64,000 bases of DNA, taken from assembly GCF_965279545.1 (NCBI RefSeq), contig NZ_OZ257250.1, positions 806,001-870,000 of the forward strand, written 5' to 3'. How positions within the stretch are numbered: position 1 is the first letter of the stretch; the number at the start of each line of letters is the position of its first letter. Positions 40,237 through 48,206 of this stretch are shown piece by piece. Source of the stretch: Methylibium sp965279545 (GTDB lineage: Bacteria > Pseudomonadota > Gammaproteobacteria > Burkholderiales > Burkholderiaceae_C). The translations under genes and the position numbers were made by a program. The notes beneath the pieces are model-generated. The model had not been told where the DNA came from and did no database searches. It worked only from the letters and a program-made list of their open reading frames with translations.

Positions 40237-41672
40237 GCACGCAGCCCCGGTTCGGCTTCGACCGCATCGAGGTCGGGGGCCGCGAGGTCGACGAAGACCG
40301 GCGCCTGCCCCAGTTCACCCAGCATCTGCCGCCAGGCCGCACGCCGCTGCTCGCGCCGCGTGGCGCCGTCCGCGTCGCCGAAGCGTGCGCGAAAGCCCGA
40401 CTCGTCGACCAGCACCGCGAGGCGCTGGCCGGCCGGGGCACGCGCCGCGAGGGCTTGCACGAAGGCGCCGTGGTTCTCGCGCTCGGGCGTGGCGGTCAGT
40501 GCGAACAGCGCGATGACGGTCGATCGCGGCGCGCGCTGCGGCAGCGCCGCGAGCTCGTCCTCGCCGCCCAGCGGAACCGGCTCGCTCACGGTCAAGGCCA
40601 CATGCGGACCCAACCCGCGCGCCAGCACGGCGGCCAGCGCGGGTTGCAGTGCCGGTGGCAACTGGTAGCTGTACGGCAGCACCTGCACGGGGCGAGGCTC
40701 GCCGTCGCACGCCGGCAGCAGGCGCTGGTAGTAAGGCTCGTCCAGCCGCAGCGGGAAGTGCTGCGTCAGGCGTCGCGCCCGCCAGGCGGCCGCCAGCGCG
40801 AGCAGGGCACGCGGCAGCAGCACCGCCAGCGCGATCGTCAGCGCATGCAGATGGATCCAGCGCGCGGCGTTCTCGCCCGGGCCGGCGGAGAAGCGCAGGC
40901 TCGCGAGCCGGGCCACGTCGGGCAGGGGCAGCTGCGCCAGGGCCGAGGCCGGTGCGAGCACCAGGCTCAGCAACTGGTGCACGTGCTGCGGCGTCAGGAA
41001 GGTGCTGTCCCAGCCAGCGCGGTATTCGAACGCGAGTCCGCGCAGGTAGAGCGAAGCCAGCGCACCGATCGCGAACGCCGCCGCGGCGGCATGCAGCAGC
41101 GCGGCGATGCGGGCGCCGTGCAAGGCCGCGGAGGCCTCGGCCCAGCCCGACACGAAGCGCCGCAGCGCCGGCGACGACGCGCGACGCAGCGAGGCAGCGC
41201 CTGCGCGCTCGACCAGTCGGTTCAGGGCGCGGCGGATCCCTCCGCGATCGGCCGGCGCCGCGGGGCCCCGGCGCTGTGCGCGCAGGCCGCTCAGCGCGAG
41301 TGCCGCGTAGACGACGAGGTTCCAGGCCAGCAGGGCGAGCAGCGGCGGCGCGAGGATGTTGATGCGCTGGGAAGGCCCGATCGCATCGGTCGCGATGCCG
41401 GCCAGCAGCGCCAGCACCATGAGCACATTGCCCAGCCAGGCCGGCCAGGCGGTGGCCGCGAGCACCGTGCGTACGGCGGGCTCGCGCTCGGTCAGCCGGG
41501 TGATGGCGATGCGGGCCCGTTGCGCGATCAGCGCCGCCGGCGCGGCCCGTTCGCCGCCGGCACGCGCGGCCTGCTCGCTCGCCCAGGCTGCGTCGGCCGG
41601 TGTCCAGGGCGGTGTCGGTGGGGCCTCGAAGCTGCGAACGAGCAGGACCTGGCGGGCGTCGTCGGCGTTCAT
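40233..41672 (-). CDS. DUF2868 membrane protein
   Basis: 479 residues with about four hydrophobic helices (near 105-130, 140-160, 215-240 and 285-310). The C-terminal soluble part is rich in VSEPVPLGGEDELAAL-type segments. It is the usual upstream partner of the DUF3482 GTPase and overlaps it by ATGA, so equal synthesis is expected. Start at 41672 (MNADDARQVLLVRSFE); longer open frame upstream has no conserved sequence. Function unknown. Confidence 0.8.
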   Translation of the reverse strand: MNADDARQVLLVRSFEAPPTPPWTPADAAWASEQAARAGGERAAPAALIAQRARIAITRLTEREPAVRTVLAATAWPAWLGNVLMVLALLAGIATDAIGPSQRINILAPPLLALLAWNLVVYAALALSGLRAQRRGPAAPADRGGIRRALNRLVERAGAASLRRASSPALRRFVSGWAEASAALHGARIAALLHAAAAAFAIGALASLYLRGLAFEYRAGWDSTFLTPQHVHQLLSLVLAPASALAQLPLPDVARLASLRFSAGPGENAARWIHLHALTIALAVLLPRALLALAAAWRARRLTQHFPLRLDEPYYQRLLPACDGEPRPVQVLPYSYQLPPALQPALAAVLARGLGPHVALTVSEPVPLGGEDELAALPQRAPRSTVIALFALTATPERENHGAFVQALAARAPAGQRLAVLVDESGFRARFGDADGATRREQRRAAWRQMLGELGQAPVFVDLAAPDLDAVEAEPGLRA

Positions 41673-41790
41673 GCAGCCAGGTTCGTTCTCAAGGGGGGCG
41701 CGGCAGGCCACGGGGGTGAGGTCGGTGCGATGTCGGCATGTGGTGGCGGATGGTTGCACGAGATTGTGCAGAACCGCGCCGTCACGGGGT

Positions 41791-41913
41791 CTGCAACCCG
41801 AGGCCCCGGGCCTCACGGTGGGCATCGCCTCGCGCCACGACAGCGAGCCGGGCGTCGGCCTGAAGAAGACCGACACCTTGCTGACGACGGGGATCAGCGC
41901 GCGTTTCGAGTAG
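41791..41913 (+). pseudogene. 3' remnant of a DUF481 (YdiY-like) outer-membrane protein gene
   Basis: About 40 codons ending in TAG at 41911 read LTVGIASRHDSEPGVGLKKT then DTLLTTGISARFE. This matches the closing beta-strands of DUF481 proteins (xVGYxxRxNSxPPxGxKKTDT-pattern). Nothing upstream in this frame looks like the rest of the barrel; that DNA is the start region of the DUF2868 gene on the other strand. The simplest reading is a decayed gene whose 5' part was lost. The family match is from memory of the pattern. Confidence 0.5.
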
Positions 41914-41919
41914 GCGCGC

Positions 41920-43104
41920 TCAGCGCTTCAGGCAGCGGTAGACGGCGCTTTCGAAGTCGACGAAACCCGGGTAGGACGCGACGTCCTGGAACGGCAGGAT
42001 CTGCGTGCCCCAGAAGCCGCCGATGCCGTTCTTGCGGTCGATCCAGTAGTAGAGGTTGCCCAGGCCGGCCCACATCAGCGAGCCGGCCGGGCGGCCGGTG
42101 GGCGCGTCCTCGTCGTTGACCATGAAGGTGTAGGCCCAGGACTTCGACAGCCCGGGGAAGAACTCGCCGGTGTTCGACAGCGAAGGGTTCGACGTGACCC
42201 AGCCGCCGCTCTTCAGGGCGCCGAGTCCGTTGCGCGACATGCGCTGCACGGTCTCGGCGCGCAGCACGCGGCCGTTCGCGCCGGCGCCGTCGTTGAGCAG
42301 CATGCGGATGAACTTCATGTAGTCGCCGGCCGTGCCGTACAGGCCATGGCCGCCCATGTCCATCTCGGGCGGCTGCGGCAGCACCAGGTCGGGCACCGGC
42401 GTCAACTTGCCGTCCGGCGCGCGCATGTGCAGCGACGCGCGCCGCGACTGCATCGCGGGCGTCAGCACGAAGGCGGTGTCGGCCATGCCCAGCGGCATGA
42501 ACAGGTGCTCAGCCATCACCTCGCCGAGCCGTCGGCCGCGCACGGCCTCGACCACCTTGCCGATCCAGTCGATGTTGACGCCGTAGTTCCAGCGCTCGCC
42601 GGGATCGAACAGCAGCACGGACTTGATGGCGTCGTAGCAGTTCGCGATGATGGTCGGGATGCCCTTCGCGCGGCGGTAGGCAAGATCCTCGGCGCTGAAG
42701 AACTCGTAGCCGAAGCCGGCGGTGTGCAGCATCAGGTCGTTGACCGTGATGTCGCGGCGCGGCGCGCGCGTCTTCGGAACGCCCTTGGCATCGAAGCCGT
42801 CGAGCACCTGGATCGCTCCGATGTCGGGGACATGCTTCTTGGCGGGATCGTCCAGGCTCACCAGCCCTTCCTCGACCAGCTGCATCAGGGTCACGCCGGT
42901 GAGGGCCTTGGTGCACGAGAACAGGCACATCACGGTGTCGGCCGTCATCGGCGGGTCCGTGCCCAGCTCGCGGCGGCCCGCGGCGCCTTCGTAGAAATTG
43001 CCTCGCGCGTCGGTCGCCATCGCGACGACGCCGGGCGCACCGCCGGCGCGGCCGACCGTGGCGGCGAGAACTGCGTCGGCGGCCTGGCGGATGTCATTCT
43101 GCAT
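41920..43104 (-). CDS. Serine hydrolase, beta-lactamase-like (family VIII esterase type)
   Basis: 394 residues. Catalytic SxxK is S63-C-T-K66 in CLFSCTKALTG, and Y174 in WNYGVN fits the base position. No export signal is seen, so a cytoplasmic esterase is more likely than a beta-lactamase or penicillin-binding protein. The start at 43104 (MQNDIRQAAD) has CAGGAG seven bases upstream; the longer frame upstream is not supported. It runs alone; the DUF481 remnant lies just downstream. Confidence 0.8.
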   Translation of the reverse strand: MQNDIRQAADAVLAATVGRAGGAPGVVAMATDARGNFYEGAAGRRELGTDPPMTADTVMCLFSCTKALTGVTLMQLVEEGLVSLDDPAKKHVPDIGAIQVLDGFDAKGVPKTRAPRRDITVNDLMLHTAGFGYEFFSAEDLAYRRAKGIPTIIANCYDAIKSVLLFDPGERWNYGVNIDWIGKVVEAVRGRRLGEVMAEHLFMPLGMADTAFVLTPAMQSRRASLHMRAPDGKLTPVPDLVLPQPPEMDMGGHGLYGTAGDYMKFIRMLLNDGAGANGRVLRAETVQRMSRNGLGALKSGGWVTSNPSLSNTGEFFPGLSKSWAYTFMVNDEDAPTGRPAGSLMWAGLGNLYYWIDRKNGIGGFWGTQILPFQDVASYPGFVDFESAVYRCLKR

Positions 43105-43310
43105 GGGGGTCTCCTGCTGTGCTGCTGTGCCGTGGCGGGGCCGGGGTGCCGGCCCTGTGCTCATGTCGATCGCGGGGGAACGGGATCGAATGTAGTGAGG
43201 GGGTGGAGCGGTTGGGGGAGGGCTATCCCGTGGGGGGGGCGAGACTGATACGGCATTGCATTCAAAGGCGTCGGCGGGGGCGCTGCGCCGGGTCGCTGTG
43301 TTGCGTTCAT

Positions 43311-43510
43311 GTCCCCCGGTGTCGGCCTGACGGCCGACCCCTCCTCCTCTACTTCACTCCACACAGCGACCCACCCCAGCGCTGCCACCACCGCGATCGG
43401 CGGGTCTTGACGGCCTGTGCAAGCGGCGACGGTGAGTGCTGGCGAGGGCGTCGGGTGAGCGGCGCAGCGAAGTAGAGGAGGAGGTGTCGGCCCCAGGCCG
43501 ACCCGGGGGA
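43311..43510. repeat. Inverted repeat with ~44-bp arms (MITE-like)
   Basis: Left arm 43311-43355 and right arm about 43468-43510 are inverted copies: both read TCCCCCGG, GTCGGCCTG, GGCCGAC and CTCCTCCTCTACTTC in order, with one indel and a few mismatches. The spacer is about 110 bp. A second inverted pair partly overlaps: GGGTCGCTGTGTTG (about 43290) against ACACAGCGACCC (about 43361). No transposase is inside. It could be a small non-autonomous element or a decayed hairpin repeat. Confidence 0.6.
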
Positions 43511-43557
43511 GTGAAGCCGCGCGAGAGGCGCCGGAAGGCGCCTGTCGGCTGCTGAAC

Positions 43558-43584
43558 GCCCGGCCGCGATACAAGCGGCCGGGC
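43558..43584. terminator. Strong hairpin downstream of ETF-QO
   Basis: Perfect 10-bp arms GCCCGGCCGC and GCGGCCGGGC around a 7-base loop, about 80 bp past the ETF-QO stop on the minus strand. There is no T-run after it, so intrinsic termination is possible but not assured. Confidence 0.4.
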
Positions 43585-43663
43585 ATGAGCGGAGCCGCTC
43601 GCCCGGCGTCCTCGCCAGCAACGCGCGGTACCTGCAGGCGGCTGTCACGATCGCCGCTGTCTT

Positions 43664-45349
43664 CTACATCCCCGCGTAGTTCGGTCCCCCGCCGCCCTCC
43701 GGCGTGACCCAGACGATGTTCTGCGTCGGGTCCTTGATGTCGCAGGTCTTGCAGTGCACGCAGTTCTGCGCGTTGATCTGCAGCCGGTCTTCCCCGGCCT
43801 CGGTCTTCACGAACTCGTAGACGCCGGCCGGACAGTAGCGGCTCTCCGGCCCGCCGTAGGTCGCCAGGTTGACAGCCACCGGCACGCCCGCGTCCTTGAG
43901 CGTCAGGTGCGCCGGCTGGTTCTCCTCGTGGTTGGTGTTGCTGATGAATACCGAGCTGAGCCGGTCGAAGGTGAGCTTGCCGTCCGGTTTGGGGTAGGTG
44001 ATGGGCTTGCACTGGTCGGCCGGCTCGAGCCGCTCGTGGTCGGCCTCGGTGCGATGGATCGTCCACGGCGGGCTCTGCATCCCCAGCTTGGGCAGCAGCC
44101 ACTGCTCGATGCCGGTCATCAGCGCGCCGACCGTGTTGCCCTTCTTGAACCACTGTTTGAAGTTCTTCGAGCGCTGCAGCTCGGCGTGCAGCCAACTGGC
44201 CTCGAAAGCCTGCGGGTAGGCCGCGAGTTCGTCGTGCTGGCGCCCGGCGCTCAGCGCCTCGACCACCGCCTCGGCGCACAGCATGCCGGTCTTGATCGCC
44301 GCGTGGCTGCCCTTGATGCGTGCGGCGTTCAGCGTGCCGGCCTCGCAGCCCACCAGTGCGCCGCCGGGGAACACCAGCTTGGGCAGGCTGAGGATGCCGC
44401 CGGCGGTGATGGCGCGTGCACCGTAGCCCAGGCGCTTGCCGCCTTCGAGCACTGCACGGATCGCCGGGTGGGTCTTCCAGCGCTGCATCTCCTCGAAGGG
44501 GCTGAGCCAGGGGTTCCGGTAGTCCAGCCCGGTGACGAAGCCGAGCGTCACCTTGTTGCCTTCCAGGTGGTAGAGGAAGCCGCCGCCGTAGGTCTGGCTG
44601 TCCATCGGCCAGCCGGCGGTGTGCACCACGTGGCCGGGGCGGTGCTGCTTCGGGTCGATCTCCCACAGCTCCTTGACGCCGAGCGCGTAGCTCTGCGGGT
44701 CCTTGCCGGCGTCGAGCCGGTACCTGGCGATGAGCTGGCGGCCCAGGTGGCCGCGGGCGCCTTCGGCGAACACGGTGTATTTGGCGGTCAGTTCCATGCC
44801 GAGCTGGAAGTTCTCGGTCGGTGCGCCGTCCTTGCCGATGCCGAGGTTGCCGGTGGCCACACCGCGCACCGCGCCGGCTTCGTCGTACAGCACTTCGGCG
44901 GCGGCGAAGCCGGGGAAGATCTCCACGCCCAGCGCCTCGGCCTGCCGGGCCAGCCACTGGGTGACGGCGCCCAGGCTGATGACGTGGTTGCCCTGGTTGT
45001 GGAAGCACTCGGGCACCAGCCAGTCGGGGGTGCGGGTGGCGCCGGTCTCGCTGAGGAATAGCACGTCGTCGCCGCTGACGGGCTGGTTCAGCGGCGCGCC
45101 GCGTTCCTGCCAGTCGGGGAACAGTTCGGTGAGCGCGCGCGGGTCCATCACCGCGCCCGACAGGATGTGGGCGCCGGGCTCGGAGCCCTTCTCGAGCACG
45201 ACGACCGAGACCTCCTGGCCGCGCTCGGCAGCGAGCTGCTTCAGGCGGATCGCCGTGGCCAGGCCCCCGGGGCCCGCCCCCACCACCACCACGTCGCAGG
45301 CCATCGCCTCGCGCGGGCCGTACTGGTCGAGGAGGGCTTGCGGGGTCAT
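43664..45349 (-). CDS. Electron transfer flavoprotein-ubiquinone oxidoreductase
   Basis: 561 residues. It takes electrons from ETF, fed by acyl-CoA dehydrogenases, to ubiquinone at the inner membrane. FAD site DVVVVGAGPGGLATAIRL (about 19-36); C-terminal 4Fe-4S ligands CVHCKTC (about 525-531) plus the Cys of RYCPAGVYEF. Length and both ends are normal. A candidate TetR-type operator lies about 75 bp upstream, suggesting control together with fatty-acid oxidation. Confidence 0.94.
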   Translation of the reverse strand: MTPQALLDQYGPREAMACDVVVVGAGPGGLATAIRLKQLAAERGQEVSVVVLEKGSEPGAHILSGAVMDPRALTELFPDWQERGAPLNQPVSGDDVLFLSETGATRTPDWLVPECFHNQGNHVISLGAVTQWLARQAEALGVEIFPGFAAAEVLYDEAGAVRGVATGNLGIGKDGAPTENFQLGMELTAKYTVFAEGARGHLGRQLIARYRLDAGKDPQSYALGVKELWEIDPKQHRPGHVVHTAGWPMDSQTYGGGFLYHLEGNKVTLGFVTGLDYRNPWLSPFEEMQRWKTHPAIRAVLEGGKRLGYGARAITAGGILSLPKLVFPGGALVGCEAGTLNAARIKGSHAAIKTGMLCAEAVVEALSAGRQHDELAAYPQAFEASWLHAELQRSKNFKQWFKKGNTVGALMTGIEQWLLPKLGMQSPPWTIHRTEADHERLEPADQCKPITYPKPDGKLTFDRLSSVFISNTNHEENQPAHLTLKDAGVPVAVNLATYGGPESRYCPAGVYEFVKTEAGEDRLQINAQNCVHCKTCDIKDPTQNIVWVTPEGGGGPNYAGM

Positions 45350-45396
45350 GTCTCGTTCCTGTTCATCGCTTCGGAAGGCCTCCGAAGGTCGCGCGG

Positions 45397-45434
45397 ATTC
45401 TAAGCCGCGGAGCGATGAAAACGAACGGTCGTTC
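45397..45434 (-). promoter_or_regulatory. Candidate ETF-QO promoter with TetR-type operator
   Basis: On the minus strand a TAGAAT -10 (45402-45397) lies 48 bp before the ETF-QO ATG. Upstream, GAACGGTCGTTC (45423-45434) is a palindrome with 5-bp arms and a 2-bp centre that covers the -35 region. TetR-family regulators of acyl-CoA metabolism in betaproteobacteria use sites of this kind; the regulator is not in the window. Confidence 0.5.
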
Positions 45435-45475
45435 TATTCGGTGCGGAGCCTGCAATCGAGGCCGCTCGGCGGCGG

Positions 45476-46639
45476 CTACAGCGGCAGCAGCTTGAAGTCG
45501 AACAGGCGCTCCGCCAGCCACACCATGGCCACCATGCCGGCAAATGCCGAGCCGGTGCGCAGCCACGTGCCGGAGTTCGCCTGCTGGCGCAGTGGCCAGA
45601 GCAACAGCGTCGCCGCGCCAACCACGATGAGCTGGCCGGCCTCGACCCCCAGGTTGAACTGCAGCAGCGCGCCGGCCATGGCCCACGGGGCGAGCTGCAG
45701 CTCGATCAGCGGACCGGCGAAACCGAAGCCGTGGATCAGGCCGAACGCGCAGGCCGCGAAGGCACGGCGGCGGCCAAGAAACGGCCGGATGTTGTCGAGC
45801 GCCGTGAGCGCGATGGTCACCGCGATCAGCGGCTCGATCACGCGCGGCGGCACGCTCAGCACCCGCAGCGACGCCAGGCCCAGCGTGACCGAGTGGCCCA
45901 CCGTGAACGCGGTGACCAGCCCCACCAGCGGCCACAGGCGCCGTCGCCAGTCGCCCGGCCGCGCATCGGATCCCAGCACCAGTGGCAGCAGCAGGCAGAC
46001 CAGGAACAGCACATGGTCCGCGCCGATCAGGATGTGGTGCAGGCCTTCGCCGAAGAAGCCCGGCGACGGCGGCGCTTCGGCGGGCGTGCCGGTCGCTGCG
46101 CCTGCAGCCGCCGCGAGCGTCAGCCGCAGCGGCGTGGCGCCCGGCGTCAGGCTGCGCAGCGGCCCGCTGGGCTGCCCCTGTGCATCGAGGACGACCAGCA
46201 GGCCGCGGTGCGTCGGGTCGGTGTCGCGGAACAGGCCGTAGGCCAGCGCGGGCGCGCTCGCCGCGGCGCAATCGCTGGCGTAGTGCAGCACTGCGTACAC
46301 GCCGTCGGCCTTGCGGTCCAGCGTCAGGCCCGGCAGTGCACGCAGGCGGCAGCGGCCGTCGTCGAAGCGCAGGCGGTCCGCCACGTGACCGGCGATGTCG
46401 GCCTCTCGCGGGCGCACTTCGCCCCAGCTCAGCTTGCCGTCGGCATTCGCGTCGAGTTCGAGCACGGTGTCGAGGTCGCGCAGCGCCACGTCGACCTGCA
46501 GTGCGAGCCGGCCGTCGGCGTCGACGCCGGCGCGCAGGTAGGCGTCGCTGGCCTGGTGGGCGGCGGCGGCGAAGGGCAGTGCGAGCAGGGCCAGCAGTGC
46601 CAGCACGGCGCGAACCGCGCGCAGCGGTGCGCCCTTCAT
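45476..46639 (-). CDS. HupE/UreJ-type membrane protein with EF-hand
   Basis: 387 residues. A signal peptide (to about AAAAHQ) is followed by a periplasmic domain that contains a textbook EF-hand loop, D63-A-N65-A-D67-G-K-L-S71-W-G-E74. The C-terminal half has six to seven helices and the family motif GLHHILIGADHVLFL (about 198-212) and IHGFGFAG. HupE/UreJ relatives move nickel, cobalt or other small substrates; substrate here is unknown. Last gene of a four-gene operon; its start overlaps the TPR gene by ATGA. Confidence 0.8.
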   Translation of the reverse strand: MKGAPLRAVRAVLALLALLALPFAAAAHQASDAYLRAGVDADGRLALQVDVALRDLDTVLELDANADGKLSWGEVRPREADIAGHVADRLRFDDGRCRLRALPGLTLDRKADGVYAVLHYASDCAAASAPALAYGLFRDTDPTHRGLLVVLDAQGQPSGPLRSLTPGATPLRLTLAAAAGAATGTPAEAPPSPGFFGEGLHHILIGADHVLFLVCLLLPLVLGSDARPGDWRRRLWPLVGLVTAFTVGHSVTLGLASLRVLSVPPRVIEPLIAVTIALTALDNIRPFLGRRRAFAACAFGLIHGFGFAGPLIELQLAPWAMAGALLQFNLGVEAGQLIVVGAATLLLWPLRQQANSGTWLRTGSAFAGMVAMVWLAERLFDFKLLPL

Positions 46640-47805
46640 GACGGGCTCCCGGCCGGCAGCTCCAGTCGCAGGTCACGCAGGCCGATGCGCCGGGCCAGTG
46701 CGGCGACTTCGGCCTGTGCGCCGGCATCGCCGGCGGCCCGTGCGGCCCGGTGCATCACGACGAAGTCGATCGCCTCGCGCTGCGACTGCAGGTTCAGGCG
46801 GGCCAGCGCCAGGGCCTGTTGCGGCGCGCCCTCGACCTCGAGCGCGAAGCGGGCGCGCTCGCGGGCATGCACGGCCACGGCCTCGGGCCGCAGCCCGGCC
46901 TGGGCATAGCGCTCGGCGACCGTGCGCCGCAGCGCGGCGGCCTCGCCCGTGTGCAGGGCCTGTGCGACGATCGCGCGGCGCAGCATCGCGGCCTCGCTGG
47001 CGTCGGCGCCGAGCAGGGCGCCGGCCTCGGCCCAGCGCTGCGCGTCGATCAGCACGTCGACCAGCGCGATCCGAGCGTAGCTGTCGTCGGCCTGGGCCTC
47101 CAAGGCGGCGCGGAACTGCAGGATCGCGGCCTGCGGCCGGCCGGCGCGCGTTTCGAGTTCGCCGAGCGTGGTGCGGATCCATGACAGCCAGCCCGGATTG
47201 CCGGGCTGGGCGGCGAGGAGTTGTTCGAGCCGGCGCCGCGCCGCGTCCGTGTCGCCGCGCAGGGCCAGGTTCTCGGCGCTGCAGGCCTGGGCGTACAGCG
47301 GCTGGCCGGCGTCATGGAGGTGGGCACAGGCGGTGTCGGAGTCGGCGTAGCGGCCCTGCACGCGGTACACGGTGGCCAGCGTCAGCAGGGCCTGCGGCTG
47401 GCGCGGCGTGCCGCGCAGCAGGGCTTCGAGTTCGCCGGCTGCGCGGTCGAAGTCGTGCAGGTACTGGCGCAGGGTGGCGCGCTGCAGGCGGATCTCGGCG
47501 GGCGGCTCGGCGTCGTCGTCCCAGGCGCGCAGCGCACCGAGGGCCTGGCCGGCGAGTCGCGCGTCACCGTCGTGGCGGGCGCGCTCCAGCAGGCTGCGCG
47601 ACAAGGCGAGCGCGGTGCCGGCGTCGCGCGGCTGCGCCGAGAGCTGGCGGCGCAGCGCGCGCTGCTCGCTCACGTAGGCGCCGAGCGTCGGCAGGGTCTC
47701 GACGATCTCGTTGTCGCCGGCCGGCTTCAACGCGGTGGCCTGGGCCGAGAGTCCGAGCAGCAGCCATCCGGCCTGCAGGCACCGAAGGAAGCGGAGGGCG
47801 GTCAT
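46636..47805 (-). CDS. Exported TPR-repeat protein
   Basis: 389 residues. A short signal peptide (LQAGWLLLGLSAQATA) precedes a nearly all-helical, Ala/Leu/Arg-rich chain with several TPR-like pairs, for example ALLTLATVYRVQGRYADSDT and SYARIALVDVLIDAQRWAEA. It probably scaffolds protein contacts in the periplasm. It overlaps the HupE-like gene (ATGA) and follows the small lipoprotein gene by 114 bp in the same direction. Substrate or partner unknown; coupling suggests the HupE-like protein. Confidence 0.72.
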   Translation of the reverse strand: MTALRFLRCLQAGWLLLGLSAQATALKPAGDNEIVETLPTLGAYVSEQRALRRQLSAQPRDAGTALALSRSLLERARHDGDARLAGQALGALRAWDDDAEPPAEIRLQRATLRQYLHDFDRAAGELEALLRGTPRQPQALLTLATVYRVQGRYADSDTACAHLHDAGQPLYAQACSAENLALRGDTDAARRRLEQLLAAQPGNPGWLSWIRTTLGELETRAGRPQAAILQFRAALEAQADDSYARIALVDVLIDAQRWAEAGALLGADASEAAMLRRAIVAQALHTGEAAALRRTVAERYAQAGLRPEAVAVHARERARFALEVEGAPQQALALARLNLQSQREAIDFVVMHRAARAAGDAGAQAEVAALARRIGLRDLRLELPAGSPS

Positions 47806-47919
47806 GGCGGGCGCAGTGGGGGTGGAGCAAGTTGTCTGATGAACGAGGGACCGCCCGCCGCTGCATGCGCCCTCGGGTTCCTGCAGCGGCGGGCGGGTCG
47901 TCTCACGAGGGCCGGCGGC

Positions 47920-48189
47920 TCACTCGTCGATCGAGGTGGCCGAGGGCTCGCGGTGGTCGACGTTGTCGGTCGGCAGCGTGAGCGCGCTCACGTCGACCGG
48001 TTCGCTGTCGTCCAGCATGCGGCTCGCCAGGCTGGCGATGTAGTCGATGAAGCCCTGGTTGCTGGCGCTCGCGCTGCCCGGCGCCACGCTGTTGTCTTGC
48101 ACCGCGTCACCACCGCCTCCGCCGCAAGCCGCCAGCAGGGCGCCGGCGGCGGCGGCGAGGAGCGCGGCACGCACACGTTCGCTTCTCAT
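47920..48189 (-). CDS. Small lipoprotein
   Basis: 89 residues. N-terminus MRSERVRAALLAAAAGALLA then AC: a lipobox LAAC with Cys22 as the lipidation site. The mature part is short, acidic and has two related motifs, DDSEPVDVSAL and HREPSATSID. The ATG has GAGGAG six bases upstream. It sits 17 bp downstream of the DUF4331 gene, with which it is surely co-transcribed. Not recognised as a named family. Confidence 0.7.
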   Translation of the reverse strand: MRSERVRAALLAAAAGALLAACGGGGGDAVQDNSVAPGSASASNQGFIDYIASLASRMLDDSEPVDVSALTLPTDNVDHREPSATSIDE

Positions 48190-48206
48190 GGGATGCTCCT
48201 CGGGTT

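Larger units (their letters stand above)
43105..43663. other. Gene-free region rich in inverted repeats
   Basis: 559 bp between the serine hydrolase start and the ETF-QO stop. No ORF here has a ribosome site or recognisable product. It holds the start-region leader of the hydrolase, a large inverted repeat, and a strong hairpin listed separately. Confidence 0.6.

Noticed and set aside
41920..43104. Antibiotic-type beta-lactamase
   Set aside because: No export signal and general family VIII esterase features; resistance function is not supported.
43119..43475. A 118-codon + strand ORF in the inverted-repeat region
   Set aside because: It runs across the repeat arms, has no ribosome site and no recognisable domain.
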